Below are positions 49,801 through 57,833 of a DNA stretch of 64,000 nt, in pieces. The translations under genes and the position numbers were made by a program. The stretch covers positions 2,976,001-3,040,000 of the forward strand of contig NZ_CP189850.1 in the NCBI RefSeq assembly GCF_050271975.1, in the 5' to 3' direction. How positions within the stretch are numbered: the first letter of the stretch is position 1; each line of letters begins with the position of its first letter. Source of the DNA: Litorimonas sp947503715 (GTDB taxonomy: Bacteria > Pseudomonadota > Alphaproteobacteria > Caulobacterales > Maricaulaceae). The notes beneath the pieces are model-generated. The model was not told where the DNA came from, did no database searches, and saw nothing but the letters and a program-made list of their open reading frames with translations.

Positions 49801-51686
49801 GTTGCGTTATTTTCATCAAAGCCGGGCGCGTAAATCTTGACGCTGTCATCCTGAAATCCGTTGTCCGCATTTGTGAAGGGAATGGTCAGGGCATGGACAG
49901 GCGGGGAAAATGTGCGGGTGAAGGTGAAGCCCCGCGCATTTTTCGGCGTGATGATCTGGGTCGCCCCTTCGGTCCGGACGCGGTCAATGACGATGTGTTT
50001 TTTGCCGTCGCCCCCGCGATAAATCCGTGCGCGGCCTGCGGCGGCCACCATTTCCTCGACTTCGTTTCGCGACAGATCCTGCACAATGGGCAAGTCGAAA
50101 ACGTAATTCATCTCATCGCACCAGATCCAGAACGCGGCGACATCCGGCCAGAAATAATCCTCATCCGCAGCGGGTCGGCGGGTGTGCAGACCGCGACCCA
50201 CATCCAGCAGGACATCCGCGCAATTCCGACTGGTCGTGTCATTGCCTTCCCAATCCGCAGGCGTCGCAAAGGCGGGATCAAAGGTCAGCGGATTGCGTTT
50301 GAAGGTCGGAATGATTTTGCTGGGTTTGCAGTTCAGATTGGACACCACGCCCGACAATTCGCCGGAGGCCTTCAACCGGAAAAAAGCTGTTGCCAGGCGC
50401 GGATCAGGGGTCAAATTGCGATCCGACCAGGTGTTGAGTTTGAACCAGGTCACGTCATTCGCCACGCCGACATCGGTGTCTTTAGCCGACGACCGCCGCA
50501 CCCGCACATCATATTGAAAACCGGGCGGGACCGCGATGCGAATGCGCCGGGCAAATGGTTTGGTGTCAGACCGGCGATAAGTCCGGTTCAGCTCGGTTCC
50601 GCCATTGGGCAGGTTCGCATAAAAATTATCCAGCCGGTCCTGCTGCAGCGAATAAACGAAACGATTGAGGAAACCGCCCCCTTGGGCGGCCTCATCCGCC
50701 TCTGCGCCTGTGACCGCAGCCGAGCCGCGCCAGTCCCCGACCGTCCCGTTGGCCCGAACCTCGCGATATTGAACCTCGACCGTCAGCTGAACCGATTCGG
50801 GCCTGCCCTTGTCATCGGACGTGCCCAAACCCCGAGGAAAGGACAGCATGACATCAATGTCGGCGGCGTCGGAATTCGTGCGCTCGACATGCCAGCCCGT
50901 GTCCAGTTCGATGCCCAGATCCTTCTGCGTGAAATCGCCGGGAATCAGGGTCTGCGGCGCAGAGGTCACGGTCAGGCTTTCCTGAATCGTGACCCCTTCA
51001 TAATTTTCAAGCGGCGTCTCCCCCAGTTTCCAGTCGCTGACCTCGAAATTGCCAATGCCGATCGCCACACCAAAGGACAGCCAGATGTCGTCCCCCACGG
51101 CCTGTTGCAACTGTTCCGTGATCAGGCTGGGCGTGAATCGGTGCGTCCCAAGGGGGACCTCCACCGTCGCACGCGGGCGCAATTGATTGCGCGTACCCGT
51201 CAACGAATAAGTGGGATCCACCTCCGGGCGCGTCGACTGCGTGGCGCCGGGCGGCGGCAACAGAGCGTTGATCGTCAGGGTGGCCGCAACCGTGAAGGCC
51301 GCCGCTGCCGCGCCGGCGATAAAGGTCGATCCCAACAGCGCGGCACCCGCCGGTCCCGCAATCCATGAGGCGACAACAACAACCGCGATTGTCAGGGCCG
51401 TGCGCAGAACTTTCTTCCCGGCATCCCCCGCAGGGCGCAATCCGACCTGAACCCGTGTGCCGGATTTCGGGCGGATCAACCGCCAATTTTCCGCAGGGAT
51501 GACCTCCCCCTCCATCAACACCACGGCGTGACGGCGCAGGGGCGAATTGGGCAGGGCCCGCGCCATGACGTCCTGCAGGGTTTGACCCTCGCGAATGAAG
51601 ACGGGGCGCGGCTGACAGAAACGCGCGAACTGCGCCTGCTCCACGGCATGTGGTGCGCCTTGAAACGGTGGGATCACGTCCGTCAT
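46860..51686 (-). CDS. Tail tip / host-specificity protein J (TipJ-like), with gpI-like N-terminus
   Basis: A 1608-residue central tail-tip protein, lambda gpJ type, which binds the host receptor. Start 51686 overlaps the NlpC gene by 4 bases (ATGA). Residues about 25-75 look like a small beta-grasp unit and residues about 85-140 form a hydrophobic Ala/Gly-rich stretch ending LLPPP, a layout close to lambda tail-assembly protein I, which has no separate gene here. A large tip region follows, then fibronectin-III-like modules (GVTTGVEGLTVSFDVPAARE) near 780-970, and a C-terminal beta-rich region likely to contact the receptor. Confidence 0.9.
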   Translation of the reverse strand: MTDVIPPFQGAPHAVEQAQFARFCQPRPVFIREGQTLQDVMARALPNSPLRRHAVVLMEGEVIPAENWRLIRPKSGTRVQVGLRPAGDAGKKVLRTALTIAVVVVASWIAGPAGAALLGSTFIAGAAAAAFTVAATLTINALLPPPGATQSTRPEVDPTYSLTGTRNQLRPRATVEVPLGTHRFTPSLITEQLQQAVGDDIWLSFGVAIGIGNFEVSDWKLGETPLENYEGVTIQESLTVTSAPQTLIPGDFTQKDLGIELDTGWHVERTNSDAADIDVMLSFPRGLGTSDDKGRPESVQLTVEVQYREVRANGTVGDWRGSAAVTGAEADEAAQGGGFLNRFVYSLQQDRLDNFYANLPNGGTELNRTYRRSDTKPFARRIRIAVPPGFQYDVRVRRSSAKDTDVGVANDVTWFKLNTWSDRNLTPDPRLATAFFRLKASGELSGVVSNLNCKPSKIIPTFKRNPLTFDPAFATPADWEGNDTTSRNCADVLLDVGRGLHTRRPAADEDYFWPDVAAFWIWCDEMNYVFDLPIVQDLSRNEVEEMVAAAGRARIYRGGDGKKHIVIDRVRTEGATQIITPKNARGFTFTRTFSPPVHALTIPFTNADNGFQDDSVKIYAPGFDENNATEFQEITTPGTTTPDKVFELGELYLNDARLLTTVVNFEMDVEGTTMSLGQFVRLQHPILNSVAGSARVTTVAGPTLTLDTPIPFSAGFDYVMRFRRVVDHSDGTGSIEAEGLLTLINPAAETDVVTLSESLPEGVDLKEGDLVTIGIAGEDTFEGLVKNIVPAGPRQIDVELVAYLPERLTRTPPPAHTPRIGPVWDSVPTPELIGVTTGVEGLTVSFDVPAAREPSVAGFRAQTRLTPPGGTSGGEAVLWTALPDLSADQRSLTLPPDRPSESRDVRVFAVGVDGTVSAPLQVQDIAAATLDLAPQNLILTPRVEGGSNTAQFGVVDVAVTDGDPAFLDRLLIEWRAVQPAGLPWSAPTTAPATNPVKTLTGLPPGMVVQVRVAWVDHRGSETPEADRPTASVTVPATFTAEDVRNVGGRGVATFLQEFDEKLNDADLDARLKTAADLILTEFDDGTGLAQGTLEERLEFGFNRTSGIIATGTFAPNLLDNTTPKTLPENQGDITFSFFQPANTPDAAPLARGTRPTGASGTAFALLETLDVEVGRRIGFAAIGARSGANSADLRLVFRNAAGGSVQQRAILPEVITTDKVARTDYLRVGRIDVVPVGTVTVDVFVRIGAASSPTSVPFLEFGNIFVCYLPDGQTTLPPYSPGTEQAGLDAVNSRVGLIEAEQLTLTEDLAEVVDDTLALAEANAAGQVGRAIIRTAASTGDANTAVVTIGAFKENGDEFNVIVNEADAFAFRGANGKGFVATGNAFTAEIPFISESPDGETVVIRGNGFGANNDLIRWEGPNFGDPSACTRENGTAAFTVNRELWQFGAKLGGAAIETSQSIPDVGIVTQTGIGSNGNTKTATASVRITASRTSSQPSGTEPTGQTTSTLGQARIILRHRAAGDAWTSRTQVASNGTVTRTVTEDDLVPQPGSTQTVQEDFLVTTSDTVSFPTMAVLNYDAEAESAETIPSGFLNITRRTTIATTESG

Positions 51687-52180
51687 GAGCGGCTTTCCGA
51701 AATCGACGCGCGGAACAAGGCATCGGACGGCCAGAAAAAACCTGTGATGCAGGCCTTCAAATCTTCCCAATCGCCCTGCACGACGGCCCCCGCCCCGCCA
51801 TTGGCCTCCTCATCCGCATGAACGACACGCCCGCCCCAGGCATAAAGCCCGACATGTGTGAGATTGCGACCATTGCGCATTTGAACGAGGCAGAGCGGGC
51901 GCGGCACGTCCAAGGGGCGGAAGATGGACACCTGTTCCGCGATCAGGGCGTTCACGGCCCGCACACGATCTGTGGAAAAGGTCGGGTCGGCGGGCAACCT
52001 GTCCGCAAAGGTCGGCAGAACCACCCCCGCCTGTTCCATCCAGACCAGACAGGCCAAACCCCAACAAGACAAACCGGTCCGGTCAAAACCGTGAAAATCA
52101 TAAGGCAAACCGATCAGGTCCGCCTGCCAACCGCGGGGCGGGCAGAAATCGCGCAGGGCGTCAAGGCTCAAACGGGTCAT
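51683..52180 (-). CDS. NlpC/P60 family tail-tip peptidase (lambda K-like)
   Basis: A 165-residue NlpC/P60 cysteine peptidase. The catalytic Cys is in FDRTGLSCWGLACLVW and the His in LTHVGLYAWGGRVVHAD. It corresponds to the peptidase domain of lambda gpK, without the JAMM metalloprotease half, and would trim peptidoglycan during DNA entry or act in tip assembly. It overlaps both neighbours by 4 bases. Confidence 0.9.
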   Translation of the reverse strand: MTRLSLDALRDFCPPRGWQADLIGLPYDFHGFDRTGLSCWGLACLVWMEQAGVVLPTFADRLPADPTFSTDRVRAVNALIAEQVSIFRPLDVPRPLCLVQMRNGRNLTHVGLYAWGGRVVHADEEANGGAGAVVQGDWEDLKACITGFFWPSDALFRASISESRS

Positions 52181-52707
52181 TGCGGGAAGACACCCGGCGT
52201 GAAGGCCGGTTCATAAATGAAGGAACAGAACGGCTCCAACGCGTCATTTGGCGGGGCGAGGCTCGCCTCGATCGTCAATTGCTGCAACTGGATGACGGTC
52301 AGTTTGAATCGCGTGAAATTCTGCTCGATGATGTCCGGCGTCTCAGCCAGCACCATTTCCGCCGCCACAAAGATTTCAGCGGAGGACGGCAACAATTTGA
52401 TGGCGTCCCCGATGCGCCGATCAATATTTTCAAACCGCAGTGTCGACCCGGACGGGCCCGAGCCCTGTGACGGCGGCGTCAGTTCGAACATCCACGGAAT
52501 GTAAGTGTGCCCGCGGGAAGTGATCGCCTCTGTGTTGGACACAAAATACATTGTGCCGGGGTCCCAATCCAACGGGAAATCCTCGACATCTTCGTCCGTC
52601 AAATCGGACCAATCCGGAAAATCAGAACAGGACAGGCGCAACAGGATGACATCGACATCATCCGAAACTTGCGCCGTGGCGTGGTGCAGAAATCTAGGCG
52701 AGGGCAC
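52177..52707 (-). CDS. Tail-tip protein, lambda L / DUF1833-like
   Basis: About 176 residues, soluble and beta-rich, with patterns seen in DUF1833 and gpL-like minor tail proteins (SNTEAITSRGHTYIPWMFEL, then RFENIDRRIGDAIKLL). The start is uncertain: GTG 52707 is used here, a TTG at 52728 is open too, and neither has a strong ribosome-binding site; both overlap the previous gene. Its place between the M-like and NlpC genes matches lambda L. Lambda L binds an iron-sulfur cluster; this protein lacks a clear cysteine set. Confidence 0.7.
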   Translation of the reverse strand: MPSPRFLHHATAQVSDDVDVILLRLSCSDFPDWSDLTDEDVEDFPLDWDPGTMYFVSNTEAITSRGHTYIPWMFELTPPSQGSGPSGSTLRFENIDRRIGDAIKLLPSSAEIFVAAEMVLAETPDIIEQNFTRFKLTVIQLQQLTIEASLAPPNDALEPFCSFIYEPAFTPGVFPQ

Positions 52708-53086
52708 GGTCGAGGAATTCCAGTTCAAAGGTCACGAACACATTGGCCCCGGGCGCGGCGGACACGGCAAAGGCCCGACCGTTCGATTGAGACACAAACC
52801 CGGCGGCCACGTCGTAACTGCGCAGGGGGTGATTGAACCGCCATTTGTGAATGCCGTCTTTCAACTCGTCGCGGACCCATGTTTCGAACGTCGCGAATTC
52901 GGAGAGCGAGAAGCGCCACCGGCCCTTGACGCCCGACCAACCGCGCGTGAATTTTCGCGCCTGTTTCGTGCTGTCTTCCATGTCGGAACGGCGGATGTTG
53001 GCGGGGGGCAAGGGTTCGAACCCGTCTTTGCGGATCTGCCCGCCATTGCCGCGCAGCCCGGATGGCCATGTTTTGACGAGGCTCAT
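52694..53086 (-). CDS. Tail-tip protein, lambda M-like by position
   Basis: A 130-residue soluble protein (KFTRGWSGVKGRWRFSLSEF, WRFNHPLRSYDVAAGF, ending VFVTFELEFLDRALA). It follows the tape measure gene, sharing one base at its start, and precedes the L-like gene, which is the position of lambda gpM. The beta-strand-rich pattern fits a tail-tip ring protein. The sequence match is weak, so the call is mainly positional. Confidence 0.68.
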   Translation of the reverse strand: MSLVKTWPSGLRGNGGQIRKDGFEPLPPANIRRSDMEDSTKQARKFTRGWSGVKGRWRFSLSEFATFETWVRDELKDGIHKWRFNHPLRSYDVAAGFVSQSNGRAFAVSAAPGANVFVTFELEFLDRALA

Positions 53087-55734
53087 CAGGCCTGCCCCAA
53101 TTTCGGCCTCAAGGCATAAGTTTGGCGCATCATGGACTGCCCCTTGGGCGAGGCAATGGCCGAGATCGCGCCGCTCTCAATCCGCTTGTCGATCTTCAGC
53201 AGCAATTCGCGATTGCCGTTTGGATCCTGCCGCTCCTCCGCCGTGGTTTGAACCCCGGCATTGTCGACCACCGTGACCGAGATCGGCGCGGGCGCCATCG
53301 CCAGGACATTGGACGGACGATTGATCGCCGCAATCAGGGCGCGATTGTCAGAGGCGGAAAAGACCCGTTCATCATCCTGCAAAATGTAAGCATGTTCATC
53401 GCGCCCGATGTTGGACCGCCCGTCATGGGCGCGCGGCGCGTTGAGGAAGGCCGTGATTGGAACCTGCCGCCGGGTGCCGCCCGACCCAACCCGCGAGGTG
53501 CCCTGATGGGCGACAGTCGCCGGGACGGTCGGGGACGGGGCGCTGCCGCCGAAAATGCCGCGCAGAAAACCACCGGCACCGCCGGAACTGCCGCCGCCAT
53601 TGTTGCCGCCGAAAATGCTGGAAAAGAAATTGCCGATCCCGCCGCTCGTCTGCGCGGATTGGCTCAACAAATCCTGCAACACGCGCAACCCGACACGGCC
53701 CAAATCCTCAAAACTGTCAATCGACCCGTTCAGGATGCCGTCCAGCACCTCCTGTGCCAGTCCCAATTCGGTCGTGGCCTCGGTTGTGTCGCGCAATTCG
53801 GCCTCATATTTTTGAAGCCGCTCCGCCATCTCATCCGCGCCGAGGGACCCCTCCCCGACCAACGCTTCCAGCACTTTGCGTTCCGCGGCCAGTTTCGCGT
53901 CGATCACCTCTTCTGCGGTGCGCAGGCTGTCCTTGATGCGTTTTTCTGCGGCGTCCAGTGTCTCGCCGAATTGGTCGCGTTCCCGGTCATCAGACGCCTT
54001 GCCCTGCAGCTCCGCCAGCTTTTCAGCCCGCAGCGCGAGCAGGCGGTTGAAGTCCTCCTCCTTGATGTTGGCGAGGGCCTGAGCCTCTTCCAGCGCTTTG
54101 GTCTGCGCAATGAATTTTTCAATCGGGTCGGTCCCTGCCGCAATGGCATTGGTCAACAATTGTTTCGCCTCTGCCGTCCCGTCGAGACTTTCACGGAACC
54201 GCCGCATCGACGCCTCCGCATCACCCTGTTCCAAGGTCCCCGCCTTGACCAGGGCGTTCAACTCGTCCTGTCGTTTGGACAACACGCCCGTGATGTCGCC
54301 CAGTTCGGCGCGGATGCGGGCGGCTTCGGCCTGTTGCCGGGACAGCTCTGCCGCGGCCTGTTTGCGGTCTTGGTCCGCCTTGGCCGCCGCGCGGATGGCG
54401 TCCACGTCCCGATATTTTTCCACGATGACCGCGCGCAGTTTTTCATATTCCGCGTCAGACGTGATCAGGCCGGACGTGCGGGCGGCCTTCAATTGCGCCA
54501 AAGCCTCGGCCTGTCGTTCGGTGGCGGTGACCGCCTCTTGCCGCAGTGCATTCATCGCGGCTTGCAAATCCGCACTGGCCTGCGGCGGGCCCGCATCTTC
54601 AAAAATGTTCAGGTCGTTGAATTGTGAAACGTCTTCGAACTCACGACGTTTGCTCAACACCCTTTGAAGTTCGGCCTCGATCTCAGCAATTCGTTTTTCA
54701 AATTCACCCGGCTCGCCCAGAAAGAACCGCGCGACGGGATCACGCCCGACTGATTCCTGCTGATTGAGCAGACGTTTCTTGGCCGTTTCAAGTTTGAAGA
54801 TTTGTCCTTCAAAACTGTCATCTGTTTTCAGCGCGGACAGCGTGTCGAGGAGGAGCGAGATGCTGTCTTTGGTTTCCGCCGCGACATCAATGAAGGTCGC
54901 CTTGAACCGCGTGGACGACACCGACATCCGCGCATTCGCGGCTTCAATCACGACGGCGGCTTCTTCCGCCTTGCGGATCAGGCTCTCTTCGAAAACGACA
55001 CCTGCGCGGATGGCCCCCTCGGTCAGGCCGTCCAGACTGACTTCCATCTCGCCCAGTTTGCGCCCAACTTCGACGCTGCCATCGCCAAAACCTCGCACCA
55101 ACAGCGTGTTTCGTTCTGTTTCCGACCCCGCCTCTTTGAAAGCTTTTTGAAACAGCGCGAGGCGATCAGACACGTCATCGGTCTTTCCAATCTGTTCCGC
55201 CAATTCGGGGTTGAGGCGTTTGATGCTGGAATAAAATTCGCCCGTGCCGAGCGCGGCCTCATCCGTGATTTTCTTGAAGGTCGCCAGACCGCGGGTGAGA
55301 TCACCCTGTTTGACCTGCAACTGTCCCGCCGCAAAAGTCAGCGACTGAAATTGATCCGTCGTCAGGCCCAGATTGGCGGCGCTGTCCCCGATTTCGGTGA
55401 GGGTCGCGATCGCGTCCAATCCCGCGCGGTTCATCGCGACAAAGCCTGCGACGACGGCTCCAAGGCCAATCGCAGCCCCCGCTCCAATTGGGCCGAGGGC
55501 TTTCAAACCCTTGCCCGCCGGGCCGAGGCGGTCGGTCATCTGGCTGACGGATTGTTTGACTTCTGACGCGACGGCATCCACGCTTTTCAGGGCGGGGCTG
55601 GCTTTGTCACTGGCCCGTTGAATCTGTTTCAACGCTTTCTCGCCGGCGGGTCCGGCCTCTGACAGGGCTTTTTTCAGACCCTCATCCTTGGCGATCAGGC
55701 GGACGACGACATCGGCGGAATTGCGGCGGCTCAT
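53086..55734 (-). CDS. Tail tape measure protein (lambda H-like)
   Basis: An 882-residue tape measure protein that sets tail length and is ejected with the DNA. Residues 75-105 form a hydrophobic Gly/Ala stretch (GAGAAIGLGAVVAGFVAMNR); helical coiled-coil sequence fills much of 240-700; and a Gly/Ser-rich segment (FGGNNGGGSSGGAGGF) precedes the C-terminal lambda-tail-type domain. Its start overlaps the G-T stop by 4 bases (ATGA). At the usual ratio of about 1.5 angstrom per residue the tail would be roughly 130 nm, an estimate only. Confidence 0.93.
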   Translation of the reverse strand: MSRRNSADVVVRLIAKDEGLKKALSEAGPAGEKALKQIQRASDKASPALKSVDAVASEVKQSVSQMTDRLGPAGKGLKALGPIGAGAAIGLGAVVAGFVAMNRAGLDAIATLTEIGDSAANLGLTTDQFQSLTFAAGQLQVKQGDLTRGLATFKKITDEAALGTGEFYSSIKRLNPELAEQIGKTDDVSDRLALFQKAFKEAGSETERNTLLVRGFGDGSVEVGRKLGEMEVSLDGLTEGAIRAGVVFEESLIRKAEEAAVVIEAANARMSVSSTRFKATFIDVAAETKDSISLLLDTLSALKTDDSFEGQIFKLETAKKRLLNQQESVGRDPVARFFLGEPGEFEKRIAEIEAELQRVLSKRREFEDVSQFNDLNIFEDAGPPQASADLQAAMNALRQEAVTATERQAEALAQLKAARTSGLITSDAEYEKLRAVIVEKYRDVDAIRAAAKADQDRKQAAAELSRQQAEAARIRAELGDITGVLSKRQDELNALVKAGTLEQGDAEASMRRFRESLDGTAEAKQLLTNAIAAGTDPIEKFIAQTKALEEAQALANIKEEDFNRLLALRAEKLAELQGKASDDRERDQFGETLDAAEKRIKDSLRTAEEVIDAKLAAERKVLEALVGEGSLGADEMAERLQKYEAELRDTTEATTELGLAQEVLDGILNGSIDSFEDLGRVGLRVLQDLLSQSAQTSGGIGNFFSSIFGGNNGGGSSGGAGGFLRGIFGGSAPSPTVPATVAHQGTSRVGSGGTRRQVPITAFLNAPRAHDGRSNIGRDEHAYILQDDERVFSASDNRALIAAINRPSNVLAMAPAPISVTVVDNAGVQTTAEERQDPNGNRELLLKIDKRIESGAISAIASPKGQSMMRQTYALRPKLGQA

Positions 55735-56533
55735 GACTTGGCCTTTTTCTCTTCATGGGCGTGGCGTTCGGCCTGCCCGCGCAGACCCCCGCGACCCGCC
55801 GCCCGTGTCAGGGCAAGCCGTTCGGCATCGGGCAGGTCCGGCAGAATGATTTCAAGTTGTGTCAGGACGGAGGTCATGTTCAGACGTTGCAGGCCAAAGC
55901 CGCCCGTCCAATTGGACGGGTCAAGGGTGAGATCAAAAACAGCATGTTCAGCATCGAGGACAAAGGCATCCGCAAATCGGGGGCAGAGCCCCTTGCCGTC
56001 CGACCGTTGACCGCCGGTGACGCAGGGTTCGTCCATCTGTTTGCAGTCTTTGCAGAATTCCGCGCCGAGGCCGAGCTCATGCTCGACCCGACGCGTCAGG
56101 CGTTTCCCGCTGCACGCTGCGCATGAAAGCGTTTGGTGGCGATTTTCAGGAAATCGTTCATCAAGTCCGTGTCTTTGAACAGGATGGCAAAGGTCCGGCG
56201 GGTCGGTTGTGCGACCTCCCCTTCGACCTTCAGCCCGGTCAGCGCGCGGACCAGACGCACGGCCAGCGCGACAGAATAAAGATATCGCGAATAAGCTTTC
56301 ACATCGCACATCTCTTTCTTCACATCGGCAATGACAGCGTCGAGATCAGTGACGGGCAGACCGAATTCGGCCTGCGTCGCGGCAGAGGTCGCGAGTTCTC
56401 CAAACCATTTCGCCGCCGTCTGAATCGCGATGTCATCATCCAAGGCCGTCATGGCGTTCAGGGTGAGTTCGACGGGCGCGGATTTTGATCCAAAGGTCCA
56501 GACCCGCGTGGGTGTTTGTGCTGAAATGTCCAT
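55731..56533 (-). CDS. Tail assembly chaperone G-T, made by -1 frameshift
   Basis: The long product reads codons 1-144 of G, slips back one base at the heptamer G-GGA-AAC (56102-56108) and continues for 123 codons in the -1 frame to 55731, giving about 267 residues. The frame after the slip (CGC CTG ACG...) is open and the zero-frame stop TGA comes two codons after the heptamer. The T part has four cysteines in a CxxC-x6-C-x12-C pattern (FCKDCKQMDEPC and GLCP). In lambda, G and G-T hold the tape measure protein during tail assembly. The -1 frame has no start of its own that would make sense. Confidence 0.9.
56096..56533 (-). CDS. Tail assembly chaperone G
   Basis: The zero-frame product, 145 residues, ending RAAGNA. 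It is helical and acidic in its first half, with AIQTAAKWFGELATSAATQA and KAYSRYLYSVALAVRLVRAL. It corresponds to lambda gpG by place between the tail tube and the tape measure genes, and by carrying the slippery heptamer in its last codons. In lambda only a few percent of ribosomes shift, so G would be the major product. Confidence 0.88.
   Translation of the reverse strand: MDISAQTPTRVWTFGSKSAPVELTLNAMTALDDDIAIQTAAKWFGELATSAATQAEFGLPVTDLDAVIADVKKEMCDVKAYSRYLYSVALAVRLVRALTGLKVEGEVAQPTRRTFAILFKDTDLMNDFLKIATKRFHAQRAAGNA
56102..56108 (-). promoter_or_regulatory. Slippery heptamer GGGAAAC for -1 frameshifting
   Basis: In the G frame it reads G-GGA-AAC, the X-XXY-YYZ form; re-pairing gives GGG and AAA. 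Lambda uses GGGAAAG at the same place. It is followed at once by GCC TGA in frame zero. Confidence 0.9.
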
Positions 56534-56535
56534 GA

Positions 56536-57549
56536 TCAGGGCGTGACGTCGACAGGGTTGATCGTGTTGCGCAGGCGCACGCGCATCATGGCACGATTGC
56601 CGTCCGTCAGGGACCGCGCAGCGGTGCCGGAAAAGCTCAACCGCATCAGCTTGTCATCCGGTGTGGGGAAGACGGGTTCGCCAAAAACGCGGTCCAGCTC
56701 AAACGTGATCAAGGTCCCGTCGGAACGGACACCGGAAAGCTGAATCGACATCGGATTGTCTTTGCCGCCAAAGGCCTCGCGTTGCGCCTCTGACGTCATG
56801 CGCACCGAGAACCCGACAGTCAGGGTCGGGTCGCCGACAAAAATGGCATCATGTGCGGTGTCCCCGCCGCCGACATAATTTTCCGTCTGAATGCCCGTCG
56901 AATAATTTAGGGTCGCGTCCAGCACCCTGCCAATCTCAACCCCATTGACCCGCACCACGAAAGCTTTCCGTTCCACCAACAAGCGATCCATGACTGGGCG
57001 AATGTTGGCCGGATCCACAGGAACGGCAGCAGCCATCTCCACCTCGCGCGGTTGGTAGGACATGGACACATCCTGCACCCCGCCCGCGCGGGAAACGTTG
57101 AGCGCATAACTTGACGCGGCCAGACCCCAGCTCTGCCGCGTGGATTGCGAATCTGTGTCGCGAATGGTCACAAGCGGCAGGACAGATTTCCCCGTGCGGA
57201 AAATGTGTTGAAACACGCCGGGCAGCGGCTCTGTCGTGGTGGGCAGGCCGAGCAGCGGGATCAGGCGATAAAATTCCTCGTTCAGGCAGAGACGATGAGT
57301 CTCACTGGCCGCGGCGGTCGGGTCGCCAAATTCGGGATCGGGACTGTCGACATTTCCCGTCACACCAAATTCATTGACCTGGTTGACGGGTTCCGTGCGG
57401 GTCGGGGTCCAAGTCAGGAAGTGCAGCGGTTGAAATTCTGTCGTCGCCGGGGCACCCGCGGCGGTCTGTCGGGCTAGATAATACCTCTTTTCATCCGCGC
57501 GCGGAAACGCATCGGTGAATTGCTGGTCTGCGGAAGTTCCGTAAGTCAT
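56536..57549 (-). CDS. Major tail tube protein (lambda V-like)
   Basis: A 337-residue protein in the tail tube position, 2 bases before G. Beta-rich, with segments such as RVLDATLNYSTGIQTENYVG and PTLTVGFSVRMTSEAQREAF; a C-terminal part (RLSFSGTAARSLTDGNRAMM) may be an Ig-like or tube-closing module. It is longer than lambda gpV (246 residues). The call is from size, composition and place; no diagnostic motif exists. Confidence 0.8.
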   Translation of the reverse strand: MTYGTSADQQFTDAFPRADEKRYYLARQTAAGAPATTEFQPLHFLTWTPTRTEPVNQVNEFGVTGNVDSPDPEFGDPTAAASETHRLCLNEEFYRLIPLLGLPTTTEPLPGVFQHIFRTGKSVLPLVTIRDTDSQSTRQSWGLAASSYALNVSRAGGVQDVSMSYQPREVEMAAAVPVDPANIRPVMDRLLVERKAFVVRVNGVEIGRVLDATLNYSTGIQTENYVGGGDTAHDAIFVGDPTLTVGFSVRMTSEAQREAFGGKDNPMSIQLSGVRSDGTLITFELDRVFGEPVFPTPDDKLMRLSFSGTAARSLTDGNRAMMRVRLRNTINPVDVTP

Positions 57550-57593
57550 GGGATGGGCCTTGTGTTGGGGTCAGGGGAGCGCGGCAGGGCGGA

Positions 57594-57821
57594 TCAGGAC
57601 GTGGATTTCTTTCCGGCGCTGCGCTTGGCATCGGCAGCCGCTTTCGCATCGGCCTCTGCGGCTTTCGCATCGGCAGCGGCTTTTTCGGCCTCGACCATGC
57701 CGTCCGGCACTTGAAAGCCCGCCATGGCAATTTCAGTTGATGTTGCGGGAACGACATCTTCTGAGCGCATGATGCGTCCCGATGATGTCTGTTTCAGGAA
57801 TTTTGGATTGAGTTTGGACAT
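57594..57821 (-). CDS. Small Ala/Lys-rich phage protein
   Basis: A 75-residue protein whose second half is low complexity (AEKAAADAKAAEADAKAAAD, ending SAGKKSTS). The first half (MSKLNPKFLKQTSSGRIMRS) is ordinary sequence. It lies between the terminator-like and tail-tube genes in the same direction, with 12 bases to the former, so it is probably translated. No function is evident. Confidence 0.6.
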   Translation of the reverse strand: MSKLNPKFLKQTSSGRIMRSEDVVPATSTEIAMAGFQVPDGMVEAEKAAADAKAAEADAKAAADAKRSAGKKSTS

Positions 57822-57833
57822 GAGGGGTTCCTT

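Noticed and set aside
48834..51368. Long plus-strand frame (844 codons) opposite the J-like gene, and another of 501 codons opposite the tape measure gene (53122-54627)
   Set aside because: Both are antisense shadows of GC-rich coding sequence, with Arg/Gly-rich translations lacking any family pattern and no ribosome-binding sites.
55731..56309. The T frame as an independent 192-residue gene
   Set aside because: Its upstream half reads as nonsense across the G gene in the wrong frame; the slippery heptamer explains the open frame better.
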